A stretch of 64,000 bases of DNA. It comes from Rugosimonospora africana. Its GTDB lineage: Bacteria > Actinomycetota > Actinomycetes > Mycobacteriales > Micromonosporaceae. The position numbers and the translations under genes are program-made. Positions within the stretch are counted from its first letter, which is position 1; the number at the start of each line of letters is the position of its first letter. The DNA lies in the NCBI RefSeq assembly GCF_016862975.1, contig NZ_BONZ01000090.1, positions 1 through 64,000 on the forward strand, in the 5' to 3' direction. Shown here piece by piece: positions 9,283 through 18,089 of this stretch. A model generated the notes under the pieces. It was given only the letters and a program-made list of their open reading frames with translations. It did no database searches and had not been told where the DNA came from.

Positions 9283-10488
9283 TCACACGCTCGCGTACCG
9301 GCTGGCCGGGCGCGGCAGGCCGAGGCGAGTGCGCAGGGTGTCACCGTGGTACGCCGAGCGAAACGCGCCGCGGCGCTGGAGTTCCGGCACCAGCCCACGG
9401 GTGATCTGGGCGAGGTCGTGCGGCAATACGGCCGGCCGTAGCCGGAAACCAGCCAGGCCCACGGCCCGCCAGTCCCCGATCAGGTCGGCCAGTTGCGCCG
9501 GAGTACCGGTGAAAATCGCGGCGTCGCTGGCGTAGCCGGCCCCGGCCAGCTCGTCCAGCCGGTCCTTGCGGTCCTGCGCTGCGGTCGTGGTCTCGTCGAG
9601 AAACACGACGAGGTCGGCGACAACGCGCACCGGCTCGCCGCCGCGACCGGCATCGGCCTCCGCCCGCCGGATCTCGTCGATGATCCACCGGGCGTCGGCC
9701 ACGCTGTGCGGCGTGACGAACGCGATGTCGGCGGCGCGAGCGGCCAACCGGTACGGCTCGGCCCGGTGTGCCAGGGCCGCGACAATGGGCTGTCCCTGAG
9801 GCGGCCGTGGTGTGATCGACGGTCCCCTGACGCTGAACCAGCGGCCGGTGAAGTCGATGTAGTGCAGCCGGTCACGGTCGATGAACCGGCCGGTCGCCGC
9901 GTCGCGGATCTCCGCGTCGTCTTCCCAACTGTCCCACAGCCGCCGCAGCACTTCGACGTAGTCGGCCGCCTCGTCGAACCGGTCGGTGATGGCCAGCCGC
10001 GACGCCGGCTCGTCGAGGTTGTCCGGGTGCATCTCGGGCGGGACCCGGCGGCCGAAGTGCGCCCACTCGTCGCGGCGCCCGGACACGCGCACCTGCACGC
10101 CGGCGCGTCCACCGGACACGTAGTCCAGCGTGGCAATCGCCTTGGACAGGTGGAACGGCTCGGTGTGCGTGACAACGGCGATGGGCAGCAGACCGATGTG
10201 GCTGGACAGCGGTGCGATCCGGGCGGCGATGAGCAGCGCGTCGAGCCGCCCCCGTACCCGGTCCACGCGCCCGTCCGGGCCGTCGAAGACCTCGGATTGC
10301 AGGCTCAGCGAGTCCTCGATGGTCACCAGGTCGAGCATGCCGCGCTCGGCCTCGGCCACCAGGTCGGCCCAGTAAGCGGCGGTCAACAGCCGGGCCGGCC
10401 GGGCGTCCGGCTCCCGCCAGGCGGCGGGGTGCCAGCCGGCACCGTCCAGCGCGGCGGCGAGGTGGAGAGGGGGTGACTGGTCGGGCAT
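9283..10488 (-). CDS. Luciferase-like flavin-dependent monooxygenase
   Basis: A 401-residue LLM-class enzyme and first gene of the minus-strand monooxygenase operon. Family features: an early TIEDSLSLQ segment in place of the usual FxxEHH, IATLDYVSGGRAGVQVRVSG, and ITPRPPQGQPIVAALAH, which is the phosphate-binding end of the barrel. The ATG at 10488 follows GGAG; upstream in-frame codons exist but lack a ribosome site. It is divergent from the ABC-importer operon, so both share the 10489-10971 control region with the leader peptide and the CCTATC motifs. Confidence 0.82.
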   Translation of the reverse strand: MPDQSPPLHLAAALDGAGWHPAAWREPDARPARLLTAAYWADLVAEAERGMLDLVTIEDSLSLQSEVFDGPDGRVDRVRGRLDALLIAARIAPLSSHIGLLPIAVVTHTEPFHLSKAIATLDYVSGGRAGVQVRVSGRRDEWAHFGRRVPPEMHPDNLDEPASRLAITDRFDEAADYVEVLRRLWDSWEDDAEIRDAATGRFIDRDRLHYIDFTGRWFSVRGPSITPRPPQGQPIVAALAHRAEPYRLAARAADIAFVTPHSVADARWIIDEIRRAEADAGRGGEPVRVVADLVVFLDETTTAAQDRKDRLDELAGAGYASDAAIFTGTPAQLADLIGDWRAVGLAGFRLRPAVLPHDLAQITRGLVPELQRRGAFRSAYHGDTLRTRLGLPRPASRYASV

Positions 10489-10561
10489 GCCGGGCTCCGC
10501 ATCTGTGTAAGGGACCCGCCTGTCCGGCGTACCGTACTCCGATAGCCGGATACCATTCAAT

Positions 10562-10649
10562 CCCTATCGGATTGGTCGGCTGGACGTCAAGCGTTCACGT
10601 AGGCGAGAGAGCAACCTCATCACCCGAGATTGCCTATCTACCCCATAGG
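10562..10649. promoter_or_regulatory. Candidate operator region with CCTATC motifs
   Basis: Two motif copies lie between the divergent operons. AATCCCTATCGGATT at 10559-10573 is an imperfect palindrome. CCTATCTACCCCATAGG at 10633-10649 is a 5-7-5 inverted repeat immediately upstream of a -35-like TTGACG. Similar sequences occur at 26611 and 38298, before other genes of the island. A shared repressor or activator is inferred; its identity is unknown. Confidence 0.45.
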
Positions 10650-10651
10650 GA

Positions 10652-10681
10652 TTGACGGTTACACGAGGATCGCTCTAGCCT
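10652..10681 (+). promoter_or_regulatory. Sigma-70-type promoter of the first importer operon
   Basis: TTGACG at 10652-10657 and TAGCCT at 10676-10681 are separated by 18 bases. The predicted transcript starts just downstream, about 40 bases before the leader peptide start at 10732. Confidence 0.5.
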
Positions 10682-10731
10682 GGGTGCGGACACGTTCCGA
10701 TGGAAGTCTCGACGCGAGCGGGAGGAGCACT

Positions 10732-10809
10732 GTGACACACCCGCTGCTGACCTTCTCCCGGCGCCACATCGATCTGCAGCGCGTCACCAGCGCCCTCTGT
10801 CCGCGGTAG
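10732..10809 (+). CDS. Putative cysteine-responsive leader peptide
   Basis: A 25-codon reading frame with a strong ribosome site (GGGAGGAG at 10720-10726) and GTG start. It contains RRHIDLQRVTSALC, the pattern of the small 'putative leader peptides' that precede sulfur-assimilation and sulfur-transport operons in actinobacteria. The near-terminal Cys would let ribosome stalling report cysteine or charged tRNA-Cys. It lies 162 bases before the substrate-binding protein gene, with an inverted repeat in between. A second member is at 34820-34891 before another importer of the same type. The role in attenuation is inferred. Confidence 0.75.
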   Translation: MTHPLLTFSRRHIDLQRVTSALCPR

Positions 10810-10891
10810 ACACTCCAAAGTAGACGGTTGACGGCGCCGGCCCGCATGGGTGGCGCACTACCGGCAGACCGTGCCACACGGCGTCCTTCTG

Positions 10892-10921
10892 GCTCGGCCT
10901 ACCCGCGGTCCCGAGCCGAGC
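10892..10921 (+). promoter_or_regulatory. Inverted repeat in leader region (possible attenuator)
   Basis: GCTCGGC (10892-10898) and GCCGAGC (10915-10921) are perfect complements with a 16-base loop, between the leader peptide stop and the ribosome site AGGAG at 10958. It could act as a translation- or transcription-level attenuator. No U-run follows, so factor-independent termination is not evident. Confidence 0.35.
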
Positions 10922-10971
10922 TGCCCCGATCAGACGTCATTCTCCGTGACTTCCGACAGGAGATCGCGCCC

Positions 10972-12606
10972 GTGAGCCACAGACCTTACCGTCGACAACT
11001 GCCCACCCGACCGGCGATGTGGACGCGGGCGGTCGTCACCGCCTCCGCGCTCCTGCTGCTCGCCGCGTGCGACTCCGGCCCCGGCCCGGCCTCTGCCGGC
11101 GCTGCCGCGCCCCGGTCCGGCGGCACGCTGACCTTCGCCGTCGGCTCCGACGCGGGGTGCGTCGATCCGCAGCAGGTCGGCAGCAACGACACCATCTACT
11201 CGCTACGCCAGATCGTCGACTCCCTGACCGACCAGGACCCGGCCACCGGGAAGGTGGTGCCGTGGCTCGCGAGCAGCTGGGACATCAGTCCGGACGCCAC
11301 GACCTTCACGTTCCACCTGCGCCCCGGTGTGACGTTCAGCGACGGCACCCCGGTCAACGCGCAGGCCGTCAAGGACAACTTCGACGCCGCCCTCAAGCTC
11401 GGCGCCAAGGCCACGCTGGCCATCGGATACCTGAGCGGATACGCCGGTACCACGGTGGTGGACGAGCTCACCGCGGCGGTCAGGTTCCACCGGCCCAACG
11501 CCCAGTTCCTACAGGCCACGTCGACGTTCAGCCTCGGGCTGGTGTCCGAGTCGAGCCTGCGTAAGACCCCCGATCAGCGGTGCGCCGAAGGCGTGGTCGG
11601 CTCCGGCCCGTTCGTGCTGAGCAAGTACGTGGCCAACCAGTCCATCACCCTGCAACGGCGCTCCGGGTATGAGTGGGGCTCGTCGTTGTGGAAGAAGACC
11701 GGCGAGGCGTACCTCGACACCGTAGTGTTCACCGTCATACCCGAGTCCGGGGTACGCAGCGGCAGCCTCCAGTCCGGGCAGGTCGACGCGATCGGCTCGG
11801 TCGGCCTGGCCGACGAGAGCGCGCTGAAGGGCAGTGGCGTGCACCTGCAGGCACGGGCGAACCCGGGGGTGGTCTTCAACCTCGGACTCAACAACTCCCG
11901 GCCGCTGCTGCGGGATCCGGCGGTACGCCGGGCGATCCTGCTGGCCATCGACCGGCGGCAGATCGCCGACACGGTGTTCCCCACCACGAGCAAGCCGGCC
12001 ACGAGCATCCTGGCCAGCACCACGCCCTACTACACCAATCTGAGCGCGCAGGTGCGGTTCGACGCGACCGAGGCGAAGTCCGCTCTAGACGGCGACGGCT
12101 GGCGTCCGGGCGACGACGGCATCCGGGTCAAGGACGGCAGCCGGCTCACGCTGACCGTGGACTGGTTCGCCAACGCGGCCACCAACCAGCCCTCCCTCGA
12201 GCTGATCCAGCAGCAACTCAAGGCGGTCGGCGTCGAGATCACGCTGCGGGAGCTGCCCATCGCGCAGGTCACCCAGGTGCAGCAGTCCGGGGACTTCGAT
12301 GTGCTGTGGGGGAACCTGACCCGCGCCGACCCCGACATCCTGCGCACGCTGTACTCCACCCGGCTGGCCAACACCTACCGGCTGCCGGCCAGCACCCTCG
12401 ACGCGGTCCTGGACGATCAGGCCGCCACGGCCGACACCGTCAAACGGCAGCAGCTCGTCACCCAGGCGCAGCAACTCATCGCGCAGAACGCCTACGCGAT
12501 CCCGGTGGTGGAACTGACCACCGAACTCGGCGTGGCCAGGGATGTGCGCGACCTCGGCTTCGAGGCATCCAGCCGGATCCAGCTGCACGACACGTGGAAG
12601 AGCTGA
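10972..12606 (+). CDS. ABC importer substrate-binding lipoprotein (peptide/nickel family 5)
   Basis: A 544-residue extracellular solute-binding protein. The GTG at 10972 has AGGAG nine bases upstream and is followed by a lipoprotein signal with lipobox LLAAC. The family-5 signature region is present (SGGTLTFAVGSD, VPWLASSWDISPDATTFTFHLRPGV, RRAILLAIDRRQIA). This family binds peptides, nickel, glycosides or other organic solutes outside the membrane and hands them to the permeases that follow. The neighbourhood of monooxygenases, sugar kinase and GH4 suggests an organosulfur compound or glycoside rather than a peptide; this is inference. Confidence 0.88.
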   Translation: MSHRPYRRQLPTRPAMWTRAVVTASALLLLAACDSGPGPASAGAAAPRSGGTLTFAVGSDAGCVDPQQVGSNDTIYSLRQIVDSLTDQDPATGKVVPWLASSWDISPDATTFTFHLRPGVTFSDGTPVNAQAVKDNFDAALKLGAKATLAIGYLSGYAGTTVVDELTAAVRFHRPNAQFLQATSTFSLGLVSESSLRKTPDQRCAEGVVGSGPFVLSKYVANQSITLQRRSGYEWGSSLWKKTGEAYLDTVVFTVIPESGVRSGSLQSGQVDAIGSVGLADESALKGSGVHLQARANPGVVFNLGLNNSRPLLRDPAVRRAILLAIDRRQIADTVFPTTSKPATSILASTTPYYTNLSAQVRFDATEAKSALDGDGWRPGDDGIRVKDGSRLTLTVDWFANAATNQPSLELIQQQLKAVGVEITLRELPIAQVTQVQQSGDFDVLWGNLTRADPDILRTLYSTRLANTYRLPASTLDAVLDDQAATADTVKRQQLVTQAQQLIAQNAYAIPVVELTTELGVARDVRDLGFEASSRIQLHDTWKS

Positions 12607-12645
12607 CCACGAGATCCGGTACGCCGAGAGGAAGGAGAGCGGAGG

Positions 12646-13602
12646 GTGCGGCGTTACCTGTTGCGGCGATTGGGGCAGGCGGTGGCGGTGCTGTGGGCCG
12701 CCTACACCGCGACGTTCCTGATCCTTGACGCCCTGCCCGGCGACCCGGTCTCCGCGATGGCCGGCGCCGGACTCGATCAGGCACCGGTTGACCCGACCCA
12801 ACTCGCCGCGCTGAAGAAGGAGTACGGCTTCGACAAACCGCTGATCCTGCAGTACGTGGAGTATCTGGGCCGAGCGGTACGGGGTGACTTCGGCAACTCG
12901 GTGGCCACCGGCCGCCCGGTCACCGCGACGATCGCCGAGGCGCTGCCGCAGACACTCGCCCTGACCGCCGCCGCGGCTGTACTGGCCGTGCTATTCGGTA
13001 CCGGCCTCGCGGTGCTCGCCACCTACCCGCGTCACCGCTTCCTGCGGCAGCTGCTGATGTCGCTGCCCGGGCTCGGCGTCTCCCTGCCGACCTTCTGGAT
13101 CGGCCTGATGCTCGTGCAGCTGTTGTCGTTCCGGGTGCACCTGTTTCCCGCGTTCGGCAACGACGGCCTGCGCGGGCTGGTACTGCCGGCCGTGACGCTG
13201 GCCGTACCCACCGGGGCTCAACTGGCCCAGGTGCTGGCCAAGAGCCTCTCCACCACGCTGGACGAACCCTACATCCAGACTGCGCGGGCCAAGGGCGCCG
13301 GCCCACTGCGCGTCCACATCGGACACGCACTGCGCAACGCGGGTCTGCCGGCGCTGACCATGCTCGGTCTGGTGGTCGGCAACCTGCTGGCCGGCTCGGT
13401 GGTGGTCGAGTCGGTGTTCTCCCGCAACGGCATCGGCCGCGCCACCGTCGGCGCGGTCACCGTTCAGGACATCCCGGTCGTCCAGGGCGTGGTAGTGCTC
13501 GGCGCCACCGCCTTCATCCTGGCCAATCTCGTCGTCGACCTGATCTACCCGCTGCTCGACCCGCGCATCGTGGTCGCTACCGACCGGAGGACGCCGGCAT
13601 GA
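12646..13602 (+). CDS. ABC importer permease (DppB/OppB type)
   Basis: A 318-residue inner-membrane permease with the DppB pattern: one N-terminal helix, a periplasmic segment (YGFDKPLILQYVEYLGRAVRGDFGNS) and five further helices. The EAA loop that touches the ATPase is seen as ARAKGAGPLRVHIGHALRNA. It starts 39 bases after the substrate-binding gene and overlaps the next permease by four bases (ATGA). It forms the translocation channel with the DppC-type subunit. Confidence 0.9.
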   Translation: MRRYLLRRLGQAVAVLWAAYTATFLILDALPGDPVSAMAGAGLDQAPVDPTQLAALKKEYGFDKPLILQYVEYLGRAVRGDFGNSVATGRPVTATIAEALPQTLALTAAAAVLAVLFGTGLAVLATYPRHRFLRQLLMSLPGLGVSLPTFWIGLMLVQLLSFRVHLFPAFGNDGLRGLVLPAVTLAVPTGAQLAQVLAKSLSTTLDEPYIQTARAKGAGPLRVHIGHALRNAGLPALTMLGLVVGNLLAGSVVVESVFSRNGIGRATVGAVTVQDIPVVQGVVVLGATAFILANLVVDLIYPLLDPRIVVATDRRTPA

Positions 13603-14510
13603 GCCTGCTCGACCTGACCGTGGAGCCGGTCGATCCGTCGTTGGCCCAGCCCGAACCCGACGTACCCGCCGCCCGGTGGTACCGCCAGCGCCGACTGGCG
13701 AGGTTCTTCTCGCGTCGTCCAGGACTGGTGCTGTCCGTGCTCGTGGTCGTCCTGGTGGTGCTGGCCGCGTTCCGGCCCAGCCTGTTCACCGCGCGCGATC
13801 CGTTGCTGGGGATACCGGCGGACCGGTTCGCGCCGCCCGGTCCGCACCACTGGTTCGGCACCGACGAACTGGGACGCGACCTGTTCACCCGGGTGGTCTA
13901 CGGGGCCGAGCTGTCGCTGAAGGCGACGCTGATCGCGGTCGCTGTCGCGTTCGTGGTCGGCGGTGCGATCGGGCTGACCGCCGGGTTCGTGGGACGGTGG
14001 GTCGAGGAGGGCCTGATGCGTCTGGTCGACGTGCTACTGGCCATCCCCGCGCTGTTTCTGTCGCTGGCGCTGGTGACCGCGCTCGGGTACGGCACGGTCA
14101 AGGTGGCGGTCGCGGTCGGCGTCGCGAGTGTCGCCGTCTTCGCCCGGATCATGCGCGCCGACGTCCTACGCGTGCGGACCATGGCGTACGTGGAGGCGGC
14201 ACGGTCGTCGGGATGCCGCTGGTACTCGATCCTGCTGCGGCACGTGCTGCCCAACGCCATCGGCCCGGTCATGGTACTGGCGACGCTCGACTTCGGTACC
14301 GCCATCCTCGCCGTCTCCTCGTTGAGCTTCCTCGGCTACGGCGCGGCGCCGCCGGCACCGGAATGGGGGACGCTCATCTCCAGCGGCCGCAACTACCTCG
14401 CCAACGCCTGGTGGCTGTCGACCCTGCCGGGGCTGGCCGTGGCCGTCACGGTGCTGGCCACCAACCGCATCGCCCGGGCCCTGGACGGCGAGTGGGCGAA
14501 GCAGCGATGA
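13599..14510 (+). CDS. ABC importer permease (DppC/OppC type)
   Basis: A 303-residue partner permease. The hallmarks are HHWFGTDELGRDLFTRVVYGAELS near residue 85 (written in full in the family as GTDxxGRDxxxR) and the EAA loop YVEAARSSGCRWYSILLRH. About six helices are predicted. It starts inside the stop of the DppB-type gene and its own stop overlaps the ATPase start (ATGA), so the set is tightly coupled. Confidence 0.9.
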   Translation: MSLLDLTVEPVDPSLAQPEPDVPAARWYRQRRLARFFSRRPGLVLSVLVVVLVVLAAFRPSLFTARDPLLGIPADRFAPPGPHHWFGTDELGRDLFTRVVYGAELSLKATLIAVAVAFVVGGAIGLTAGFVGRWVEEGLMRLVDVLLAIPALFLSLALVTALGYGTVKVAVAVGVASVAVFARIMRADVLRVRTMAYVEAARSSGCRWYSILLRHVLPNAIGPVMVLATLDFGTAILAVSSLSFLGYGAAPPAPEWGTLISSGRNYLANAWWLSTLPGLAVAVTVLATNRIARALDGEWAKQR

Positions 14511-16168
14511 GCGACCAGCCGCTGCTGGCCATCGAAGGTCTGAGGGTCAGCTACCACATCCGGTCCGGGCTCGTGCCCGCCTTGGACGGTGCCGACCTGA
14601 CGGTGCACCGGGGTGAGGTGGTGGCACTGGTCGGCGAGTCCGGTTCCGGGAAGAGCACTGTGGCGCACGCGATCGTCGGGCTGCTGCCGGCCAATGGGCA
14701 GGTCGAGGGCGGCACCATCCGGCTCGCCGGGCAGCAGCTCACCGGCCTGTCCGAACGGCGGCTGCGCGGGATCCGCGGCGTCAAGGTCGGACTCGTGCCC
14801 CAGGACCCGACCGTCTCGCTCAATCCCGTCAAACGCGTCGGCGAACAGGTGGCCGAGGTGCTGCGCCTGCACGGCCTGGCCGACCGGCGCAAGGCCGCCC
14901 TCGACGCGGTGGATCTGCTGGACGCGGCCGGGCTGCCCCAACCGGCGACCAGAGCCCGGCAGTACCCCCACGAGTTGTCCGGCGGCATGCGCCAGCGGGC
15001 GCTGATCGCCATCGCGATCGCCGGCCGGCCCAAGCTCATCGTCGCCGATGAGCCAACCAGCTCCCTTGACGTGACGGTGCAACGCGTGATCCTCGACCAC
15101 CTGGAGTCCTTGACCCGGCAGCTGGGCACCGCACTGTTGCTGGTCACTCACGACCTGGCGGTGGCGGCGGACCGTGCCGGGCGGATCGCGGTGATGTCCC
15201 GCGGTCGCATCGTGGAGGCCGGCCCGGCCGCCGAACTGCTCAGCCATCCCTCCACCGCGTACACCCGCCGGCTGCTCGCCAGCGCGCCGAGCCTTGCGCT
15301 GCGCCGAGGCACCGCGACCGCAGCGCCACGCCGCGAACCGGCCAGCGCCGGCGAGCGACCGCTGGTGTCGGTGTCGGGTCTGGTCAAGGAGTTCCCGCTG
15401 CCCCGGGTCGGGGCCGGCCCGCACTCGGTGCGCGCCGTCGACAGCGTGGACCTGTCCATCGATCGCGGCCAGACTCTCGCCCTGGTCGGCGAGTCGGGGT
15501 CAGGGAAGTCGACTACCGGCCGGCTGATCCTGCGGCTGACCACCCCGACCGCCGGAACGATCGTGTTCAACGGCGCGGAGGTGACGCACGCGAAGGGCGC
15601 GGCACTGCGCACCCTGCGCCGCCGCGCGCAGATGATCTATCAGAACCCGTACGCCTCGCTGGACCCCCGTTTCTCCGTCGCCGAAATCATCACAGAGCCG
15701 CTACGGGCCTTCCGCGACGGCGACCGCGCCAGCCGCCGCCATCGAGCCCGAGAGCTGCTCGACCGGGTCGCGCTGCCCGCCTCGACGCTGCACCGCCGCC
15801 CGGCCGAACTGTCCGGCGGTCAGCGTCAGCGGGTCGCCATCGCCCGCACCCTGGCCCTGTCGCCGGATCTGGTGGTGTGCGACGAGCCGGTGTCCGCGCT
15901 CGACGTCTCGGTGCAGGCGCAGGTGCTGGAGCTGCTCGCCCAGCTGCAGGCCGACAGCGACGTGGCGTACCTGTTCATCTCCCACGACCTCGCCGTGGTC
16001 CAGCAGATCGCCCACCGCGTCGCGGTCATGCGCGCCGGACGCGTGGTGGAGGTCGGCACCACCGCCGACATCTTCCAGCGCGCCACCCACCCGTACACGC
16101 GCGACCTGCTCGCCGCCATCCCCGGCGGCCGGGCGCTCCCCCTGGCCGTCGAGAGGAATCCCGCATGA
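14507..16168 (+). CDS. Fused dual ABC ATPase (DppD-DppF type)
   Basis: A 553-residue protein holding two complete nucleotide-binding domains in tandem. Walker A appears twice as GESGSGKST, signatures are LSGGMRQR and LSGGQRQR, and Walker B regions are LIVADEPTSSLDV and [13 protein letters not shown]. It powers the adjacent DppB/DppC-type channel. All three importers in this window use a fused ATPase rather than two separate subunits. Its stop overlaps the flavin reductase start, which ties uptake to monooxygenase chemistry. Confidence 0.9.
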   Translation: MSDQPLLAIEGLRVSYHIRSGLVPALDGADLTVHRGEVVALVGESGSGKSTVAHAIVGLLPANGQVEGGTIRLAGQQLTGLSERRLRGIRGVKVGLVPQDPTVSLNPVKRVGEQVAEVLRLHGLADRRKAALDAVDLLDAAGLPQPATRARQYPHELSGGMRQRALIAIAIAGRPKLIVADEPTSSLDVTVQRVILDHLESLTRQLGTALLLVTHDLAVAADRAGRIAVMSRGRIVEAGPAAELLSHPSTAYTRRLLASAPSLALRRGTATAAPRREPASAGERPLVSVSGLVKEFPLPRVGAGPHSVRAVDSVDLSIDRGQTLALVGESGSGKSTTGRLILRLTTPTAGTIVFNGAEVTHAKGAALRTLRRRAQMIYQNPYASLDPRFSVAEIITEPLRAFRDGDRASRRHRARELLDRVALPASTLHRRPAELSGGQRQRVAIARTLALSPDLVVCDEPVSALDVSVQAQVLELLAQLQADSDVAYLFISHDLAVVQQIAHRVAVMRAGRVVEVGTTADIFQRATHPYTRDLLAAIPGGRALPLAVERNPA

Positions 16169-16665
16169 CCCTCGAACCGGAACATCTGCGCCGGGTGTTC
16201 GGCGCGTTCCCCACCGGCGTGACCGCCATCGCCGCTGTCGTCGATCAGGCACCGGTCGGATTGGCGGCCAACTCGTTCACCTCGGTGTCGCTGAACCCGC
16301 CCATGGTCTCCGTCTGCCTGGCACGCGCATCGACCACCTGGCCGGTGCTGCGCCGCGCGACCCGGCTCGGGGTCAGCGTGCTCGGCGAACATCAGGAGTG
16401 GTTGTCCCGCCAACTCAGCGCGCGCGGCGTGGACCGGTTCGCCGGCGCGCGGTGGCGGATCCTCACCGGCGGTGGTGTGCTGTTCGAGGATTGCAGCGCC
16501 TGGCTGGACTGCAGCATCGACCAGGTGATCCCGGCCGGCGACCACGACATCGTGCTGTTGCGGGTGCACGACCTGGACGCGAACCCGCTGGTTTCACCGC
16601 TGGTGTTCCACGCCAGCGGGTACCCCCGGCTCGGGGGCACCGTCAATCCGCTACGCGCCGCGTGA
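16165..16665 (+). CDS. NAD(P)H:flavin reductase (DIM6/NtaB family)
   Basis: A 166-residue flavin reductase-domain protein: FPTGVTAIAA near the N-terminus, GLAANSFTSVSLNPPMVSVCL for flavin binding and a C-terminal YPRLGG strand. The family makes free FMNH2 for two-component monooxygenases. The ATG overlaps the ATPase stop (ATGA). It is the natural electron supplier for the NtaA/DszA-type and other LLM enzymes encoded in the divergent operon, and possibly at 28 kb. Confidence 0.88.
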   Translation: MTLEPEHLRRVFGAFPTGVTAIAAVVDQAPVGLAANSFTSVSLNPPMVSVCLARASTTWPVLRRATRLGVSVLGEHQEWLSRQLSARGVDRFAGARWRILTGGGVLFEDCSAWLDCSIDQVIPAGDHDIVLLRVHDLDANPLVSPLVFHASGYPRLGGTVNPLRAA

Positions 16666-16688
16666 GTGTAGGAGTCGAGGAGTCTGAG

Positions 16689-17492
16689 ATGAGCATTCAG
16701 AATACGGTGGATCTCGAGGCGTTCCGGCGGGACTGGGACAACTGGCACCGGTGGCACGAGACGGTCCGCGCGGACCGGCACGGTTTCCTGGCCATCACCG
16801 GCCTGCACTTCCTGTCCGGGAGTCCGGAAAGGTTCGTGGACGCGCCGGGCGCGTGGAGCGCCGGCCCGGACGGGGTCGTGGTGGAGCTGGCCGACGGCGA
16901 GGAACTGGCGGTAGGCGGCGCGACGGTTCGCGGCCGGTACGCCTTCGGGGTCATTCCCGAACGCGGGGGCGTCAACGCCGTGGCCGGCGACGCGGTCATC
17001 GAGGTCGCCAGGCGCGGCGGCCACCACATCGTCCGGCCCCGCCACCCGGAGTACGCGACCCGCCTGAACTACCGGGGCACCCCGGCATTTCCACCAGACC
17101 CCCGGTGGGCGGTGCCCGGACGGTACGTGCCGTTCGCGCAACCCCGGCCGACCACGGTCGGGTCGGTCGTCGAGGAGTTGCGGCACGTGTACGAAGCGCC
17201 CGGTCGCATCGAGTTCGACATCGATGGACAGCCGCTGAGCCTGACTGCGTTCGACGGCCACCGCCCCGGCACGCTGACGATCCTGTTCACCGACGCCACA
17301 TCCGGGGTGACGACCTACGCCGCCAACCGCTCGTTGCAGGTCGACGCGCCGGCCGCCGACGGCACCGTGATCCTGGACTTCAACCGCGCCACGAACCTGC
17401 CGTGCGCCTACACCGATTTCGCCACCTGCCCGCTGCCGCCCGCCGAGAACCGGCTGCCGGTAGCCGTCGAGGCCGGCGAAAGGATTCCGTAG
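16689..17492 (+). CDS. DUF1684 protein
   Basis: A 267-residue protein of the DUF1684 family, recognised by the C-terminal block CAYTDFATCPLPPAENRL followed by V-x-A-G-E, and by HGFLAITGLHFL near the N-terminus. The biochemical role of the family is unknown to me; it is soluble and has no signal peptide. A GAGGAG lies upstream of the ATG. Its place between a flavin reductase and an FMN reductase in an uptake/oxidation operon suggests a catabolic or detoxifying enzyme acting on the imported compound. Confidence 0.82.
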   Translation: MSIQNTVDLEAFRRDWDNWHRWHETVRADRHGFLAITGLHFLSGSPERFVDAPGAWSAGPDGVVVELADGEELAVGGATVRGRYAFGVIPERGGVNAVAGDAVIEVARRGGHHIVRPRHPEYATRLNYRGTPAFPPDPRWAVPGRYVPFAQPRPTTVGSVVEELRHVYEAPGRIEFDIDGQPLSLTAFDGHRPGTLTILFTDATSGVTTYAANRSLQVDAPAADGTVILDFNRATNLPCAYTDFATCPLPPAENRLPVAVEAGERIP

Positions 17493-17543
17493 CCCCACCG
17501 GCAACAGCCATGTCCGAATTGACTTATCCATTCAGGAGTCCGC

Positions 17544-18089
17544 ATGTCCGACGTCGTCGCGCTCATCGGCAACCCACGTCCCGGGTCGAGAACCCGGACA
17601 CTGGCCGAGGCGACCGCCACGAGCATCGTCTCGTCCCTGGCCGCAGCCGGGGGGCCCGCGCTTTTCGGGGTACGGGTGCTGGAACTCGCTGAGATCTCGG
17701 CCGTCTCGTTCGGTCCCGGACCGGCCCAGCCGACCGCCGTGATCGACGATCCGCACGCCGTGGTCCGGCAGGCCCGACTGCTCTTCGCCGCCACTCCCAC
17801 GTACAAGGGCACATACACCGGGCTGCTGAAGGTGTTCCTGGACCAGTACGGGCACCGAGAGCTGGCCGGCACCGTCGCTATACCGGTCGCGATTGCCGCC
17901 GCCGAACCCCACCGAGCGGCCGTCGCCGCCGCGCTGGAGGCCTTGCTGGCCGAACTCGGCGCGACGGTACCGGCGCCGGCACTGACGGTCCTCGAGACGG
18001 CGCTCGCCGACCCCAAACAGCTCGCCGCGCAGTGGGCGGCCGAGCACGCACCCGCCATCGCCGACGCGCTCGGTTCGGCGGCGCGGTGA
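17544..18089 (+). CDS. NADPH-dependent FMN reductase
   Basis: A 181-residue flavodoxin-fold reductase. The start VALIGNPRPGSRTRTLAEA is the phosphate-binding loop of FMN reductases (SsuE/MsuE type), and the ATPTYKGTYTGLLKVFLD segment is the second FMN-contact loop, diagnostic for this family. SsuE-like enzymes usually serve alkanesulfonate monooxygenases. It is the second flavin reductase of this operon. Its TGA overlaps the kinase start as GTGA. Confidence 0.9.
   Translation: MSDVVALIGNPRPGSRTRTLAEATATSIVSSLAAAGGPALFGVRVLELAEISAVSFGPGPAQPTAVIDDPHAVVRQARLLFAATPTYKGTYTGLLKVFLDQYGHRELAGTVAIPVAIAAAEPHRAAVAAALEALLAELGATVPAPALTVLETALADPKQLAAQWAAEHAPAIADALGSAAR

Noticed and set aside
10489-10971. 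SAM or cobalamin riboswitch before the sulfur-related operons
   Set aside because: No S-box or B12-box consensus could be found; a leader peptide explains the region better.
11673-12728. 351-codon frame overlapping the first substrate-binding protein
   Set aside because: Different frame of a well-supported gene; no ribosome site and no family resemblance.
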